Both the position numbers and the translations under genes were made by a program. The notes beneath the pieces are model-generated. The model worked only from the letters and a program-made list of their open reading frames with translations. It searched no databases and was not told the origin of the DNA. A stretch of DNA of 64,000 bases from Rufibacter sp. XAAS-G3-1. Its GTDB lineage: Bacteria; Bacteroidota; Bacteroidia; Cytophagales; Hymenobacteraceae. The stretch spans positions 62,001 through 126,000 of the forward strand of contig NZ_JABFAM010000006.1 in NCBI RefSeq assembly GCF_013623775.1. The letters run 5' to 3'. Of the stretch, positions 42,907 to 51,357 are shown in pieces. How positions within the stretch are numbered: position 1 is the first letter of the stretch; each line of letters begins with the position of its first letter.

Positions 42907-43465
42907 TAAGAAATACATCTTGGCCTCTAACTCCCCGCGCCGGAAAGAACTGCTCACCAACCTGGGGTTGGATTTTCAGGTACGGGTAAAAGAAATAGAC
43001 GAGAACTACCCCCCCGAGCTGGCCCGCGCCGAAGTAGCCGAATACCTGGCCGCCCACAAAGCCAGCGCGTACCGCGAGCAACTGCAACCGGAGGAAGTCA
43101 TCATCACCGCCGATACCATTGTGTGTTTAGACGACACCATTCTGAACAAGCCCTATGACCATGCCCAAGCCACCCGTATGCTCACCATGCTTTCGGGCCG
43201 CAGCCATGAGGTCTACACAGGGGTTTGCCTTCTCAGCTCAGAAAAGAGCGTAGTCTTCCATGATGTGACCACCGTGCATTTCAGAAATCTTACCCGTGAT
43301 GAGATCGACTTTTACATTAACCACTACAAACCCTTTGACAAAGCAGGCAGCTACGGTGCCCAGGACTGGCTGGGCTTGGTGGGCATAGAGCGCATAGAAG
43401 GCTCCTATTTCAACGTGATGGGTTTGCCCGTGCACAGATTGTACGAGGAACTCCTGGTCTTTTAG
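42893..43465 (+). CDS. maf: Maf-family nucleoside triphosphate pyrophosphatase
   Basis: A 190-residue protein. It begins YILASNSPRRKELLTNLGLD, the Maf P-loop-like S-x-S-P-R-R-x-E-L motif, then EIDENYPPELAR, ITADTIVCLD (metal-binding D), and DKAGSYGAQDWLGLVGIERI, ending FNVMGLPVHRLYEEL. The family hydrolyses non-canonical or pyrimidine dNTP/NTP to monophosphates. It overlaps DUF1015 by 14 bp. A composite repeat region follows the stop. Confidence 0.95.
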   Translation: MNLTSKKYILASNSPRRKELLTNLGLDFQVRVKEIDENYPPELARAEVAEYLAAHKASAYREQLQPEEVIITADTIVCLDDTILNKPYDHAQATRMLTMLSGRSHEVYTGVCLLSSEKSVVFHDVTTVHFRNLTRDEIDFYINHYKPFDKAGSYGAQDWLGLVGIERIEGSYFNVMGLPVHRLYEELLVF

Positions 43466-43516
43466 CAACCTTACTGGTCAAGGAAGTGCTCTTAATTACT
43501 TGACGTTCTGCCTTCT

Positions 43517-43710
43517 TGCCGGTGGTTCCCGGCGCGTCTGGAACTCATTTTATCCTTTGGCACGAGACCGGAGTCTCGCGCCAGTAAATTTTAACAGCCT
43601 GGTTTCACAGTACCGCTGGCTCCAAAGATCACGTAGTGCGCGCAGCTTTTACGAGCGTCTATGCCGATGCCGTTTTAAGCCCGTTTTCCTAAAAACAGGC
43701 CTAAAACGCC
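43517..43710 (-). repeat. Composite repeat module A-G-B (copy 1, inverted)
   Basis: Plus-strand order: family B double hairpin (43517-43586), family G segment (43612-43668, containing ACGAGCGTCTATGCCGATGC), then a 38-bp family A palindrome (43671-43708, arm CGTTTTAAGCCCGTTTTC). It is the reverse of the module at 55120-55310, with equal length. Confidence 0.8.
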
Positions 43711-43756
43711 TCAGCGGGCTCCCCTCTCCTGCGGAAGGTCAGTTAGGTGATGCGTC

Positions 43757-43835
43757 TTTTCGTAAAAAGAGCCCTAAACAGAAAACCCGCTGTCTTAAAA
43801 TAGTGGATTTTCTGTTTTAGGGCTCTTTTTATGAA
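43757..43835. terminator. Long family-A-like hairpin between convergent genes
   Basis: AAAAAGAGCCCTAAACAGAA and TTCTGTTTTAGGGCTCTTTT form a roughly 22-bp stem around a 25-nt centre, with A and T runs. It ends 4 bp before the stop of gpsA (43839, minus) and probably terminates gpsA and shields maf. Confidence 0.75.
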
Positions 43836-43838
43836 AAC

Positions 43839-44837
43839 TTACTTAAACTTATCCTTTAAGATCTCTATCTCAACTCTCGGCGAGATGCGTTCATACAGGA
43901 TGTTGTAGACTGCAGTGGTGATGGGCATGTCTACTTTCAGGCGTTTGTTTAGTTCATAGATGCTCTGGACGGCATAATATCCTTCGGCCACCATGTTCAT
44001 CTCAATCTGGGCTGATTTCACGGTGTAGCCCCGGCCAATCATGTTCCCGAAGGTACGGTTCCGGCTGAACTGGGAATAAGCGGTCACCAGCAAATCACCT
44101 AAGTAGGCACTGCCTTTCAGGTCGCGGTGCAGGGGCATGAGGGCATCCAGGAACCGTTCTATCTCCTCCATGGAATTGGAAACCAGCACGGCCTGAAAGT
44201 TGTCACCGTAGTTGAGGCCGTGGGCAATGCCGCAGGCCAGCGCGATGATGTTTTTCATGACGGCGCAGTACTCTATCCCATCAATGTCGTCCAGCGGGTT
44301 GGCCTTGACGTAACGGTTGCGGAGCAAAGCGCAGAATAGTTCCGCCCGGTCTCTGTCATGCGAGCCGATGGTCAGGTACGACTGCTTTTCCAGGGCGACT
44401 TCCTCGGCGTGGCAGGGCCCGGCAATCACGCATTGCCTATCGGCGGGTACGCCGTAGTGCTGCTCCAGAAAATCGGTGATGAGCAGGTTCTCCCCAGGGA
44501 TCATGCCTTTGATCGCCGATACCAGCGTTTTCCCCTTCAACGCATCGGCCGCCAAGGGCGACAAAGCCTGTTGCACGAAGGCGGCGGGTACGGCCAGGAT
44601 CACCCAGTCTGCCTGGGCTACGGTTTCCTGAATGTCACTGGACGGATGCACGTACGCCAGGTCAAACCGGACGCCGCTGAGGTATCTGGGGTTGTGGGCG
44701 TATTGCTGGAGGTGCTGCACATCTTCTTTGTTTCTGAGCCACCAGCAGACCTCCGTTTTGTTTTCTGATAAAATCTTAACCAGGGCGGTGGCCCAACTGC
44801 CTCCGCCCAATACGGCTACTCTTTCTTTTTCCTGCAA
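43839..44837 (-). CDS. gpsA: NAD(P)-dependent glycerol-3-phosphate dehydrogenase
   Basis: A 332-residue protein with the dinucleotide-binding VAVLGGGSWATALVKIL at the N-terminus, the WVILAVPAAF segment, TLVSAIKGMIPGENLL, VIAGPCHAEEVA, and AVMKNIIALACGI with the catalytic K. It reduces dihydroxyacetone phosphate to sn-glycerol-3-phosphate for phospholipid synthesis in the cytoplasm. It starts 3 bp after the adaptor gene's stop, so it is the last gene of an sdaAB-tolC-adaptor-gpsA run. The GpsA family sometimes has GAGSWGTA; here GGGSWATA. Confidence 0.97.
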   Translation of the reverse strand: MQEKERVAVLGGGSWATALVKILSENKTEVCWWLRNKEDVQHLQQYAHNPRYLSGVRFDLAYVHPSSDIQETVAQADWVILAVPAAFVQQALSPLAADALKGKTLVSAIKGMIPGENLLITDFLEQHYGVPADRQCVIAGPCHAEEVALEKQSYLTIGSHDRDRAELFCALLRNRYVKANPLDDIDGIEYCAVMKNIIALACGIAHGLNYGDNFQAVLVSNSMEEIERFLDALMPLHRDLKGSAYLGDLLVTAYSQFSRNRTFGNMIGRGYTVKSAQIEMNMVAEGYYAVQSIYELNKRLKVDMPITTAVYNILYERISPRVEIEILKDKFK

Positions 44838-44840
44838 AGC

Positions 44841-46223
44841 TTATTTCTCTTCTTCAGACGTATCTTCTTTCAATTCTTTACTCAGGGCCTTTTCATCTTT
44901 CACGGTGACCAGGTCACCTTCTTTCAGCTGCTTGGAAACCGCTCTAAACGGCCCCGAAACCACTTCCTGGCCAGCCTTTAAGCCAGACAGAATCTCAATG
45001 TTGTCAAAGTCACTGATACCGGTGGTTACTTTCACCATTTTCACTTTGCCGCCCTCGTGCACAAACACTACTTCCTGGGGGCGGTCTCCGGCCCGGGCCG
45101 GTTTCTCTTCCTGGGTTAAGTTATTTTGCGGGCCATTGGCACCGGGGTCCTTGTTGTCTTTGGCCCGCGTGGTCACGGCGGCCAGAGGTACGGAAAGCAC
45201 ATTGTCTTTCTGATCTGTGATGATGTCTACCGAGGCCGTCATGCCGGGCCTGAAAGGGGTGCGGCCGTTTTTCTGGATCAGGTCTTGGTAAGATTCATTC
45301 AGTAACCGGATGCGTACCTCAAACTCTGTCACGGCTTCTAAAGAAGCGGCGTCTTTGGCGGTATTGGCAATGGAGGTCACCACTCCCTTGAACTTACGGT
45401 TGGTGTTGGTGTACGAGTCTACCTCCACAATAACCGAGTCGTTTAGACGGACGCGTACAATGTCGTTCTCGTTCACGTCTACCCGTATCTCCATGTTGTT
45501 GAGGTTGGCAATGCGCATGATCTCAGTACCGGCCATCTGCGAAGTACCTACTACGCGCTCGCCGCGCTCTACGTTCAGTTTGGAAACCGTGCCGCTCACC
45601 GGTGCATAGATGGTGGTTTTGTCCAGGTTTCTTCTGGACTCTTCCAGAGAGGCGCTGGCGCTGCGCACGGTTGACTCAGCGGCCCTAACGCTTTGCCGGG
45701 CCGCGTCCACTTCGGCTTTGTTGGCTTCAAACTGGGCTCTGGCCGCATCATACTCAGACTGGGAGATCACCTTCTGCTCAAACAGCTTGCGGTTACGTTC
45801 ATACGATTGCTGCACGTTTTTGCTGTTGGCCATGGCCTGGTTTAACCTGGCTCTGGCCTGGGCTAAGTTGGCGCGCTGGGTATTCACCGACGCCGACTGC
45901 ATCTCTACCATGGCCTGGTAATTGTCGGGGCGGATGCGGAGCAGCAACTGACCGGCCACCACCGAATCGCCTTCTTTCACGTACAGCTCGGTGATCTCAC
46001 CGGAAACGTCTGGGCTGATCTTTACCTCAATCTCGGGCTGCACTTTGCCAGAGGCACTTACTTTCTCTACAATGGTGGCCGGTTTCGCCTTGGCCACGGC
46101 TACTTCAATTCCTTCTTCTTTTCCAATCCAGCCATTCTTTTTGGCTACCATTAGCCCAACCACCAGTAGCACCAGCAGGCCACCCAGAATGTATAACAGT
46201 TTGTTTGATTTGCGCTTTGCCAT
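44841..46223 (-). CDS. Membrane-fusion/adaptor protein of an efflux pump (HlyD/MacA type)
   Basis: A 460-residue protein with an N-terminal membrane helix (about 9-27). It has a lipoyl-like half (PDVSGEITELYVKEGDSVVA), a long alpha-hairpin (residues about 105-200, rich in A, Q, R), the second lipoyl half (TTIYAPVSGTVSKLNVERGE), and beta-barrel and membrane-proximal domains. The layout is that of MacA/EmrA-like adaptors. It lies 6 bp after the tolC gene. No MacB-type ABC permease or RND pump gene is adjacent; the partner pump must be elsewhere. Transport substrate unknown. Confidence 0.92.
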   Translation of the reverse strand: MAKRKSNKLLYILGGLLVLLVVGLMVAKKNGWIGKEEGIEVAVAKAKPATIVEKVSASGKVQPEIEVKISPDVSGEITELYVKEGDSVVAGQLLLRIRPDNYQAMVEMQSASVNTQRANLAQARARLNQAMANSKNVQQSYERNRKLFEQKVISQSEYDAARAQFEANKAEVDAARQSVRAAESTVRSASASLEESRRNLDKTTIYAPVSGTVSKLNVERGERVVGTSQMAGTEIMRIANLNNMEIRVDVNENDIVRVRLNDSVIVEVDSYTNTNRKFKGVVTSIANTAKDAASLEAVTEFEVRIRLLNESYQDLIQKNGRTPFRPGMTASVDIITDQKDNVLSVPLAAVTTRAKDNKDPGANGPQNNLTQEEKPARAGDRPQEVVFVHEGGKVKMVKVTTGISDFDNIEILSGLKAGQEVVSGPFRAVSKQLKEGDLVTVKDEKALSKELKEDTSEEEK

Positions 46224-46229
46224 GTTGTT

Positions 46230-47696
46230 TTAGAGAGTGATGGTTTTTCCCTGATAGAACTCCAGGAACTTAAGTCTGAAAATATAGTCGTATTTGGCCT
46301 GGATAATGTCTGACTGGGCTTTCACGTAGTTGTTGCGGGCCACGTTGAAGTCCACGCTGTTGATGAGCCCGTTGTTCAGGCGAATCTCGGCGTTTCTGAA
46401 GGATTGCTCAAAGGATTCCAGCTGTTTTCTGGCGGCCACAAACCGCTTTTGGGCCCCTACGGCATCGGTATACGCCTGGGCAATGTTCTGCCGTAACTGG
46501 TTTTTGGCGATGGCGGTGTTCAGTTCTGCGCTTCTGAGCCCAATTCTGGAAAGCTGCACATTGTTCCGGGTTCTGAAAGCATTCAGGATTGGAACGTTCA
46601 GGCTCACCCCCACATACTGCCCTAAATTGTCTGAAAGCTGATCAAAGTATTTGTAGGTAGTAGGCGTGCGCTGTCTGGTCAGGTAGGTATAAGTGACCGG
46701 CAGGCTGGGGTCACCGTTCACATTGCCTATGGTTTCGGTGACCGGCTGCAACGGCCCGATGGTAAAGAACGGGGTTCCGCTGGAAAAACGCGTACTCATG
46801 CTTCCGCCTAAACTTAACGTAGGATAGTAGGCGCCTTTGGCGATGTCTATGGTCTTGAGCGCACTCTCCACCCTAATCTGGTTGCTTTTAATTTCAGGCA
46901 TGATGCCTTCGGCGGTCTCATACACCTGCTGCGCGTCAAACGCAATCACTGACTGGTCTGGGTCTGGCAGCGTGGGTATCTCAATGGCGAAGTTGGCGGG
47001 CTGGGCGTTCTCCAGGTTCAACAACTGAATCAACTGAAGCTCGGCCAGTTCTATCTGGTTCTGGGCGGTAATGATGTTCAGCTCGTCGCTGGCCAGTTGG
47101 GCGTTCAGCTCCAGGACATTGCTTTCCGGCACGCTACCGGCCTTGAACAGCTTTTCGGTTCTTTCGGCCTGGATCTTGGTGAGGTTGTAGCGTTCCTGGT
47201 TTGTTTTCAGCAGTTCCTGGTTGAGCAGAATCTGCATGTAGGCCGTCACAATGTTGAGCATCAAGTCATTCTGCGCCCTTTTCTGGTCTAGCTCGGTGGC
47301 CTGTAGATCCAGCCGGTTCCGCTTGATGGTATTCTGTATCTGCAGGCCACTGAACAGCGGCACAGAGGCTTGCAGCGAGAAGTTGCTGGACTGGTTCTGC
47401 TCATTCCGCTGCTCATAGGTGATTGGGTCATTGAAAAAACCGAAGCTGCTTCCGTACGACGCGCTTCCGTTCAAAGACGGCAGCCTGTTGGCCCGGGCCT
47501 GGTTCACATTGAGGGCATCCTGCTCTACCTGCAAGCCAGACTGCCTTACCTGAAGGTTGTTCTGTACACCGTGCTGAATGCATTGCTGCAACGTCCAGAC
47601 GGTTTCTGTGGGCGTGGTGGTCTGGGCAAAAGAGAAGGCATGGCAGCCCATGACCAAACCCAGCGTAGAAAGAAATTTAGAAGGGAAACGTCGCAT
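46230..47696 (-). CDS. TolC-family outer-membrane efflux protein
   Basis: A 488-residue protein with a signal peptide (about 1-24, ending SFAQ). Two long helical repeats with the OEP pattern are seen: the first includes WTLQQCIQHGVQNNLQVRQS, LPSLNGSASYGSSFG and RTEKLFKAGSVPESNVLEL, the second includes YYPTLSLGGSMSTRF, VGVSLNVPILNAFRTRNNVQ and AEIRLNNGLINSVDFNVARN. It forms the outer-membrane channel for the adaptor encoded 6 bp downstream. Its ATG directly abuts the stop codon of sdaAB, so the transcript is shared. Confidence 0.95.
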   Translation of the reverse strand: MRRFPSKFLSTLGLVMGCHAFSFAQTTTPTETVWTLQQCIQHGVQNNLQVRQSGLQVEQDALNVNQARANRLPSLNGSASYGSSFGFFNDPITYEQRNEQNQSSNFSLQASVPLFSGLQIQNTIKRNRLDLQATELDQKRAQNDLMLNIVTAYMQILLNQELLKTNQERYNLTKIQAERTEKLFKAGSVPESNVLELNAQLASDELNIITAQNQIELAELQLIQLLNLENAQPANFAIEIPTLPDPDQSVIAFDAQQVYETAEGIMPEIKSNQIRVESALKTIDIAKGAYYPTLSLGGSMSTRFSSGTPFFTIGPLQPVTETIGNVNGDPSLPVTYTYLTRQRTPTTYKYFDQLSDNLGQYVGVSLNVPILNAFRTRNNVQLSRIGLRSAELNTAIAKNQLRQNIAQAYTDAVGAQKRFVAARKQLESFEQSFRNAEIRLNNGLINSVDFNVARNNYVKAQSDIIQAKYDYIFRLKFLEFYQGKTITL

Positions 47697-48377
47697 TTAT
47701 AAGTCAATGTTAGGGATGTAGATCACGTTGTTGACCCAACTCAGTTGCCGGAGGTACTCCAGCGAGATGGGCCGCAGCCCCGAGTCCATTTCTATGAACT
47801 GGCGGGCCACATCATTCCGCCCTTTCCTGGACACGCTCATGGTGGCAATGTTGCAGTCATCATGGGCAATAATGCTGCTGATAAAGGCAATACTGCCGGT
47901 CACGTCATCGGCGTCAATGATCAAGGTATGCAGGTTGGCCGAAAAATTGGACGGGAAGCCGTCTACCTCCACAATGCTGATCACCCCGCCACCCCGGCTT
48001 TGGCCAATCACTTCGGCCTTGCGGCCGTCAGCTGCCGTCAGGTTCAGTTTAATGGTGTTGGGGTGCATGGTAGAGGCATTCCCCACCGATTTGAAGGTGT
48101 ATTTCAGCCCATTTTCCGCTGCGTGGGTAAAAGACTCCTTGATGCGGGTATCATCGGTTTTAAAGTCTAAAAGCCCGGCCAGAATGGCGCGGTCACTGCC
48201 GTGGCCCTCATAGGTGCGGGCAAACGAGTTATAAAACGTGATGGTGGCTTCCGCAGGCGGAGCCCCCAGGATTCTGATGGCGGCCCGCGCAATACGCACC
48301 ACCCCGGCCGTGTGCGAGCTGGAGGGGCCAATCATGACCGGGCCAATCATATCAAAAATGCTGCTTTTCTCTGCCAT
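47697..48377 (-). CDS. sdaAB: L-serine dehydratase, iron-sulfur type, beta subunit
   Basis: Start taken at ATG 48377 (M-A-E-K-S-S-I-F-D): the ORF upstream would lie inside the promoter -7 box (48403-48410). 226 residues. It has IFDMIGPVMIGPSSSHTAGV, the serine-dehydratase beta signature, and an ACT-like C-terminal domain (LHTLIIDADDVTGSIAFISS). It deaminates L-serine to pyruvate together with the alpha subunit SdaAA, which is not in this window. It is directly coupled to tolC (0-bp gap), an unusual pairing of amino-acid catabolism and efflux. Confidence 0.92.
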   Translation of the reverse strand: MAEKSSIFDMIGPVMIGPSSSHTAGVVRIARAAIRILGAPPAEATITFYNSFARTYEGHGSDRAILAGLLDFKTDDTRIKESFTHAAENGLKYTFKSVGNASTMHPNTIKLNLTAADGRKAEVIGQSRGGGVISIVEVDGFPSNFSANLHTLIIDADDVTGSIAFISSIIAHDDCNIATMSVSRKGRNDVARQFIEMDSGLRPISLEYLRQLSWVNNVIYIPNIDL

Positions 48378-48402
48378 GGTCTTTATGCGTTCTTCCAGCA
48401 TC

Positions 48403-48410
48403 AAAGGTAA
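48403..48410 (-). promoter_or_regulatory. -7 element TACCTTTG of the sdaAB operon
   Basis: It matches TAnnTTTG on the minus strand, 25 bp upstream of the sdaAB ATG at 48377. The distal TTTG box is not obvious. Confidence 0.5.
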
Positions 48411-48603
48411 AGATAATGTTTCCCCTTCGCGCCTGTTTACCTATCAGAAATAAGCCTCTTTTCAGAAAGAGAGCCCAGAAACGCTGTATCTCTTCGTTTC
48501 AGGGCGCTTGCGTTTCTTTCCTGCCTGAGGGCTCCAAACCAATTTCTTTTACTTTCTTTGTCGCAAGTAAAGAAAGATAATTACAACATTCAGAAAATAA
48601 TAT

Positions 48604-49572
48604 ATGCCAGACCCAACCTTCTCCCCCCAGGTAATGGAACTGTTGGAACGTCTCCAGCAGAAATACAGCCACATGGGCCAAGACCTGGCTTCTTATCTGG
48701 AGGGGCTGCTGTACTCAGATTATATCAATTACTGGGACTACATTCACCTGGACACGCTGCTGAGCCTGCAGACGCCGCGCACCAAAATACCGGATGAGGA
48801 GATCTTTATCATGTACCACCAGGTGACGGAGCTTTACTTTAAGCTTTGCCTGCACGAGTACAAACAGATTGGGGAGCACCCCACCCCTACGGCCCAGCTG
48901 CTCATTACGCGCGTTGGCCGCATTAACCGCTACTTTGAGAACCTGATTGATTCGTTTGACGTGATGGTAGACGGCATGGATCCCAAAGAGTTCCTCAAGT
49001 TCAGGATGGCCCTTATGCCCGCCAGCGGGTTCCAGAGCGTGCAGTACCGCAAGATTGAGATCTGCTCCACTGATCTTCGCAACCTCACCGACAAAGCCCG
49101 CCGTGAGGCCCTGGGCCAGCAAAGCACCCATGAAGAGATGTTCGGCTGCATTTACTGGAAGGAAGGCGCCACCGAGGCGGCCACCGGCGCCAAGACGCTG
49201 ACGCTGCTGCAGTTTGAGGAAAAGTACGCCGATGAGCTGATGCAGCACGCCCGCGCGTACCAGCACAAGAATGTCTGGTCGGTTTTCAGGCTACTTTCAC
49301 CAAATGAGCAGCAAAACCCAAAGCTCCTTCAACACCTGAAAGAACTGGACAGCAACGTGAACGTGAACTGGCCGCTCATGCACTATAAATCTGCGGTGCG
49401 CTACCTGCAACGGGATCCCGAGGTTATTGCCGCTACCGGAGGCACCAACTGGCAGAAGTACCTTCCGCCCAAGTTCCAGAAACGCATCTTCTTCCCCGAC
49501 ATTTGGACGCAGGAAGAGAAAGACAACTGGGGCAAAGGCTGGGTCAACAACATTGTGGGCGAAGTAGACTGA
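48604..49572 (+). CDS. kynA: Tryptophan 2,3-dioxygenase family protein
   Basis: A 322-residue protein with the haem-dioxygenase pattern: YINYWDYIHLDTLLSLQTPR, then DEEIFIMYHQVTELYFKLCL (H for the substrate, the E-L-Y/W-F-K-L motif), RINRYFENLIDSFDVMV, and LMPASGFQSVQYRKIE. It is expected to open the indole ring of tryptophan to N-formylkynurenine in the cytoplasm. No other kynurenine-pathway gene lies nearby. Within the gene, codons about 226-238 (49280-49318) contain a sequence very like a family A palindrome. The proximal haem His is not identified by eye. Confidence 0.92.
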   Translation: MPDPTFSPQVMELLERLQQKYSHMGQDLASYLEGLLYSDYINYWDYIHLDTLLSLQTPRTKIPDEEIFIMYHQVTELYFKLCLHEYKQIGEHPTPTAQLLITRVGRINRYFENLIDSFDVMVDGMDPKEFLKFRMALMPASGFQSVQYRKIEICSTDLRNLTDKARREALGQQSTHEEMFGCIYWKEGATEAATGAKTLTLLQFEEKYADELMQHARAYQHKNVWSVFRLLSPNEQQNPKLLQHLKELDSNVNVNWPLMHYKSAVRYLQRDPEVIAATGGTNWQKYLPPKFQKRIFFPDIWTQEEKDNWGKGWVNNIVGEVD

Positions 49573-49625
49573 ATCGTTATTGCCTATCTTCAGCCGGGAG
49601 CAAATGCTCCCTCTTTTTTTGTCTG

Positions 49626-49662
49626 TTTACGCCCTGTTTTATGAAAAACAGCCTTAAAACAG
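49626..49662. repeat. Family A palindrome (copy)
   Basis: TTTACGCCCTGTTTTATG with AAAAACAGCCTTAAAACAG after the kynA stop. A second degenerate copy at 49710-49740 follows, and a short inverted CTCGCTCGCC/GGCGAGCGAG lies near 49750-49772. Confidence 0.55.
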
Positions 49663-49804
49663 TAGCAGGTAAAAAGCAAAGTTGCCGAAGGACTGCGAGT
49701 GCGATTATTGGCCTTTTTTTAAAATCCAGCCCCAAAACAAAAGGTTCACTCGCTCGCCAGAGGCGAGCGAGTATAATCCTTACATTTCCAAAACGGCCCT
49801 AAAA

Positions 49805-49839
49805 CAAAAAAGGCTGCTCTAATAAGAGCAGCCTTTTTG
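49805..49839. terminator. Bidirectional terminator between kynA and susD-like gene
   Basis: AAAAAGGCTGCTCT and AGAGCAGCCTTTTT are perfect arms around AATA, lying between convergent genes (kynA plus, susD-like minus). Confidence 0.92.
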
Positions 49840-49859
49840 AGTAGGAACCTCAGGGTTCC

Positions 49860-51335
49860 TTATGGGTTCTGAGGCCCGAAATTAGGGTTGTTGGTAATCT
49901 CCAGTTGCGGGAACATGTAGATGAACAGGTCACTGTTGGCTGGGGTGGTACCCAATACCGCGGTATGGTTGCCGGTGCGTACCAGGGGCTTCTGTAGACG
50001 TTTGATGTCCATTAAGCCGAAACCTTCGCCGTACAGTTCTTTTCTGCGCTCCACCCAAACCTCATCCACCAGCTCAGTGCCAGTAGTGGTGGGCCTCACC
50101 GCATCAGCAGCCACCGTGAAGCGTTGCTGACGAAGTTGATACACCAATTGCTGGGCCGCCTCGTTCTCGCTTAAACGAGCCTTGGCTTCGGCCTCAATCA
50201 GGTACATCTCCGCGGCCCGCATCAAGACGAAATCCCCGCTCAGATCTGGCAGGTCTTTGAACTTGGTGATGGTGTAGCGGTTAGAGTTCGTCACGCCCGC
50301 TGCTTCCTGGAACTCTCTGCGGGCATCGGTCAAGGCAAACAACTCCACAAACTTGTCGTTTGCCCTAATGTTGTTGTAGCCCCGGCGCACGTAGGTTCTG
50401 TTTCCTTTGGAGTCAAGGGTGTAGCGGCCGTCTATAAAGGAGAAGAACGAGGCGAAACCTACCTGCTGGTCAGCTGCCTGCGGCAAGCCCCACATCCATT
50501 CTTGGTTGCCAAAGTCATTGAAACCCGCCTTGTACTCATTGGCCGACATCAAGGGATAGCCTTGACGGGCTTTAGCGGCAAATTCAGCGGCTTTCCCCCA
50601 CTCTCCCATCTCCAGGTAAACACGTGCCAGAAGTCCTTGGGCCACATTTTTATTGATGCGGCTTTTTGCAGGCCTTGCGGCAATCAGGTCACGCTCCGCA
50701 ATGGTCAGGTCTTCCACAATCTGGGCATATACCTCTGCAAGGCTTGCTCTTGCCTGCCCCACAGATTGCTCTGTGGTGGGCTCCAGCACTAAAGGAACCG
50801 CCAGGGCATTAGGATCTTTCAGATACGTATGCTGGTACGTTCTGGCAAGATTGAAATACCCAAAGGCCCGAAGGGCTCTTGCCTCTGCTTCAAATAGCTT
50901 GCTTTGGTTCTCCGTGATGTTGGGCACGGTAGAAGACTTGGCAATGACATAATTGGCATTGGTGATGACCCCGTAGTTGGTGGCCCATAACGTGTAGGTG
51001 CCCCGGTAAGTGGGTAGTTTGTTGTCCAGTTCATATTGGTACACAAACCAGTTGCTGTTGGCCATGATGTCCTGCCCCATCACATCCCAGGTGAGATTGA
51101 AGTGCGGAACACCGTAGCTGTCAGTAGATGTGCCCGAACCGGAATTGACTACCGCGTCACGCATTAGCCGGTAGGTTCCGGTGAGGGCGGCCTCTACGGC
51201 TGCCGGTGAGCTGAACGCCTGGTCAAACGACACTGCGTTGGACGGCAGGGTTTCCAGGAAGTCGTCCTGGCAGGCCCCCAAACCCAAGGAGGCACCCAGC
51301 AGGACGGTATATATGCTTACTTTATTGATTTTCAT
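49860..51335 (-). CDS. SusD/RagB-family outer-membrane lipoprotein
   Basis: A 491-residue lipoprotein (lipobox G-L-G-A-C at about residues 18-22). It starts with the family-typical C-Q-D-D-F-L-E-T-L-P and continues with SFDQAFSSPAAVEAALTGTY, EARALRAFGYFNLARTYQHT (TPR-like helices), and the C-terminal EVWVERRKELYGEGFGLMDI and KRL. It captures substrate at the cell surface for the SusC-type channel encoded upstream (22 bp between the genes). No glycosidase or regulator is adjacent, so the substrate class is unknown. Confidence 0.95.
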   Translation of the reverse strand: MKINKVSIYTVLLGASLGLGACQDDFLETLPSNAVSFDQAFSSPAAVEAALTGTYRLMRDAVVNSGSGTSTDSYGVPHFNLTWDVMGQDIMANSNWFVYQYELDNKLPTYRGTYTLWATNYGVITNANYVIAKSSTVPNITENQSKLFEAEARALRAFGYFNLARTYQHTYLKDPNALAVPLVLEPTTEQSVGQARASLAEVYAQIVEDLTIAERDLIAARPAKSRINKNVAQGLLARVYLEMGEWGKAAEFAAKARQGYPLMSANEYKAGFNDFGNQEWMWGLPQAADQQVGFASFFSFIDGRYTLDSKGNRTYVRRGYNNIRANDKFVELFALTDARREFQEAAGVTNSNRYTITKFKDLPDLSGDFVLMRAAEMYLIEAEAKARLSENEAAQQLVYQLRQQRFTVAADAVRPTTTGTELVDEVWVERRKELYGEGFGLMDIKRLQKPLVRTGNHTAVLGTTPANSDLFIYMFPQLEITNNPNFGPQNP

Positions 51336-51357
51336 CTCTTAGGCTAATTTTCAAAGA

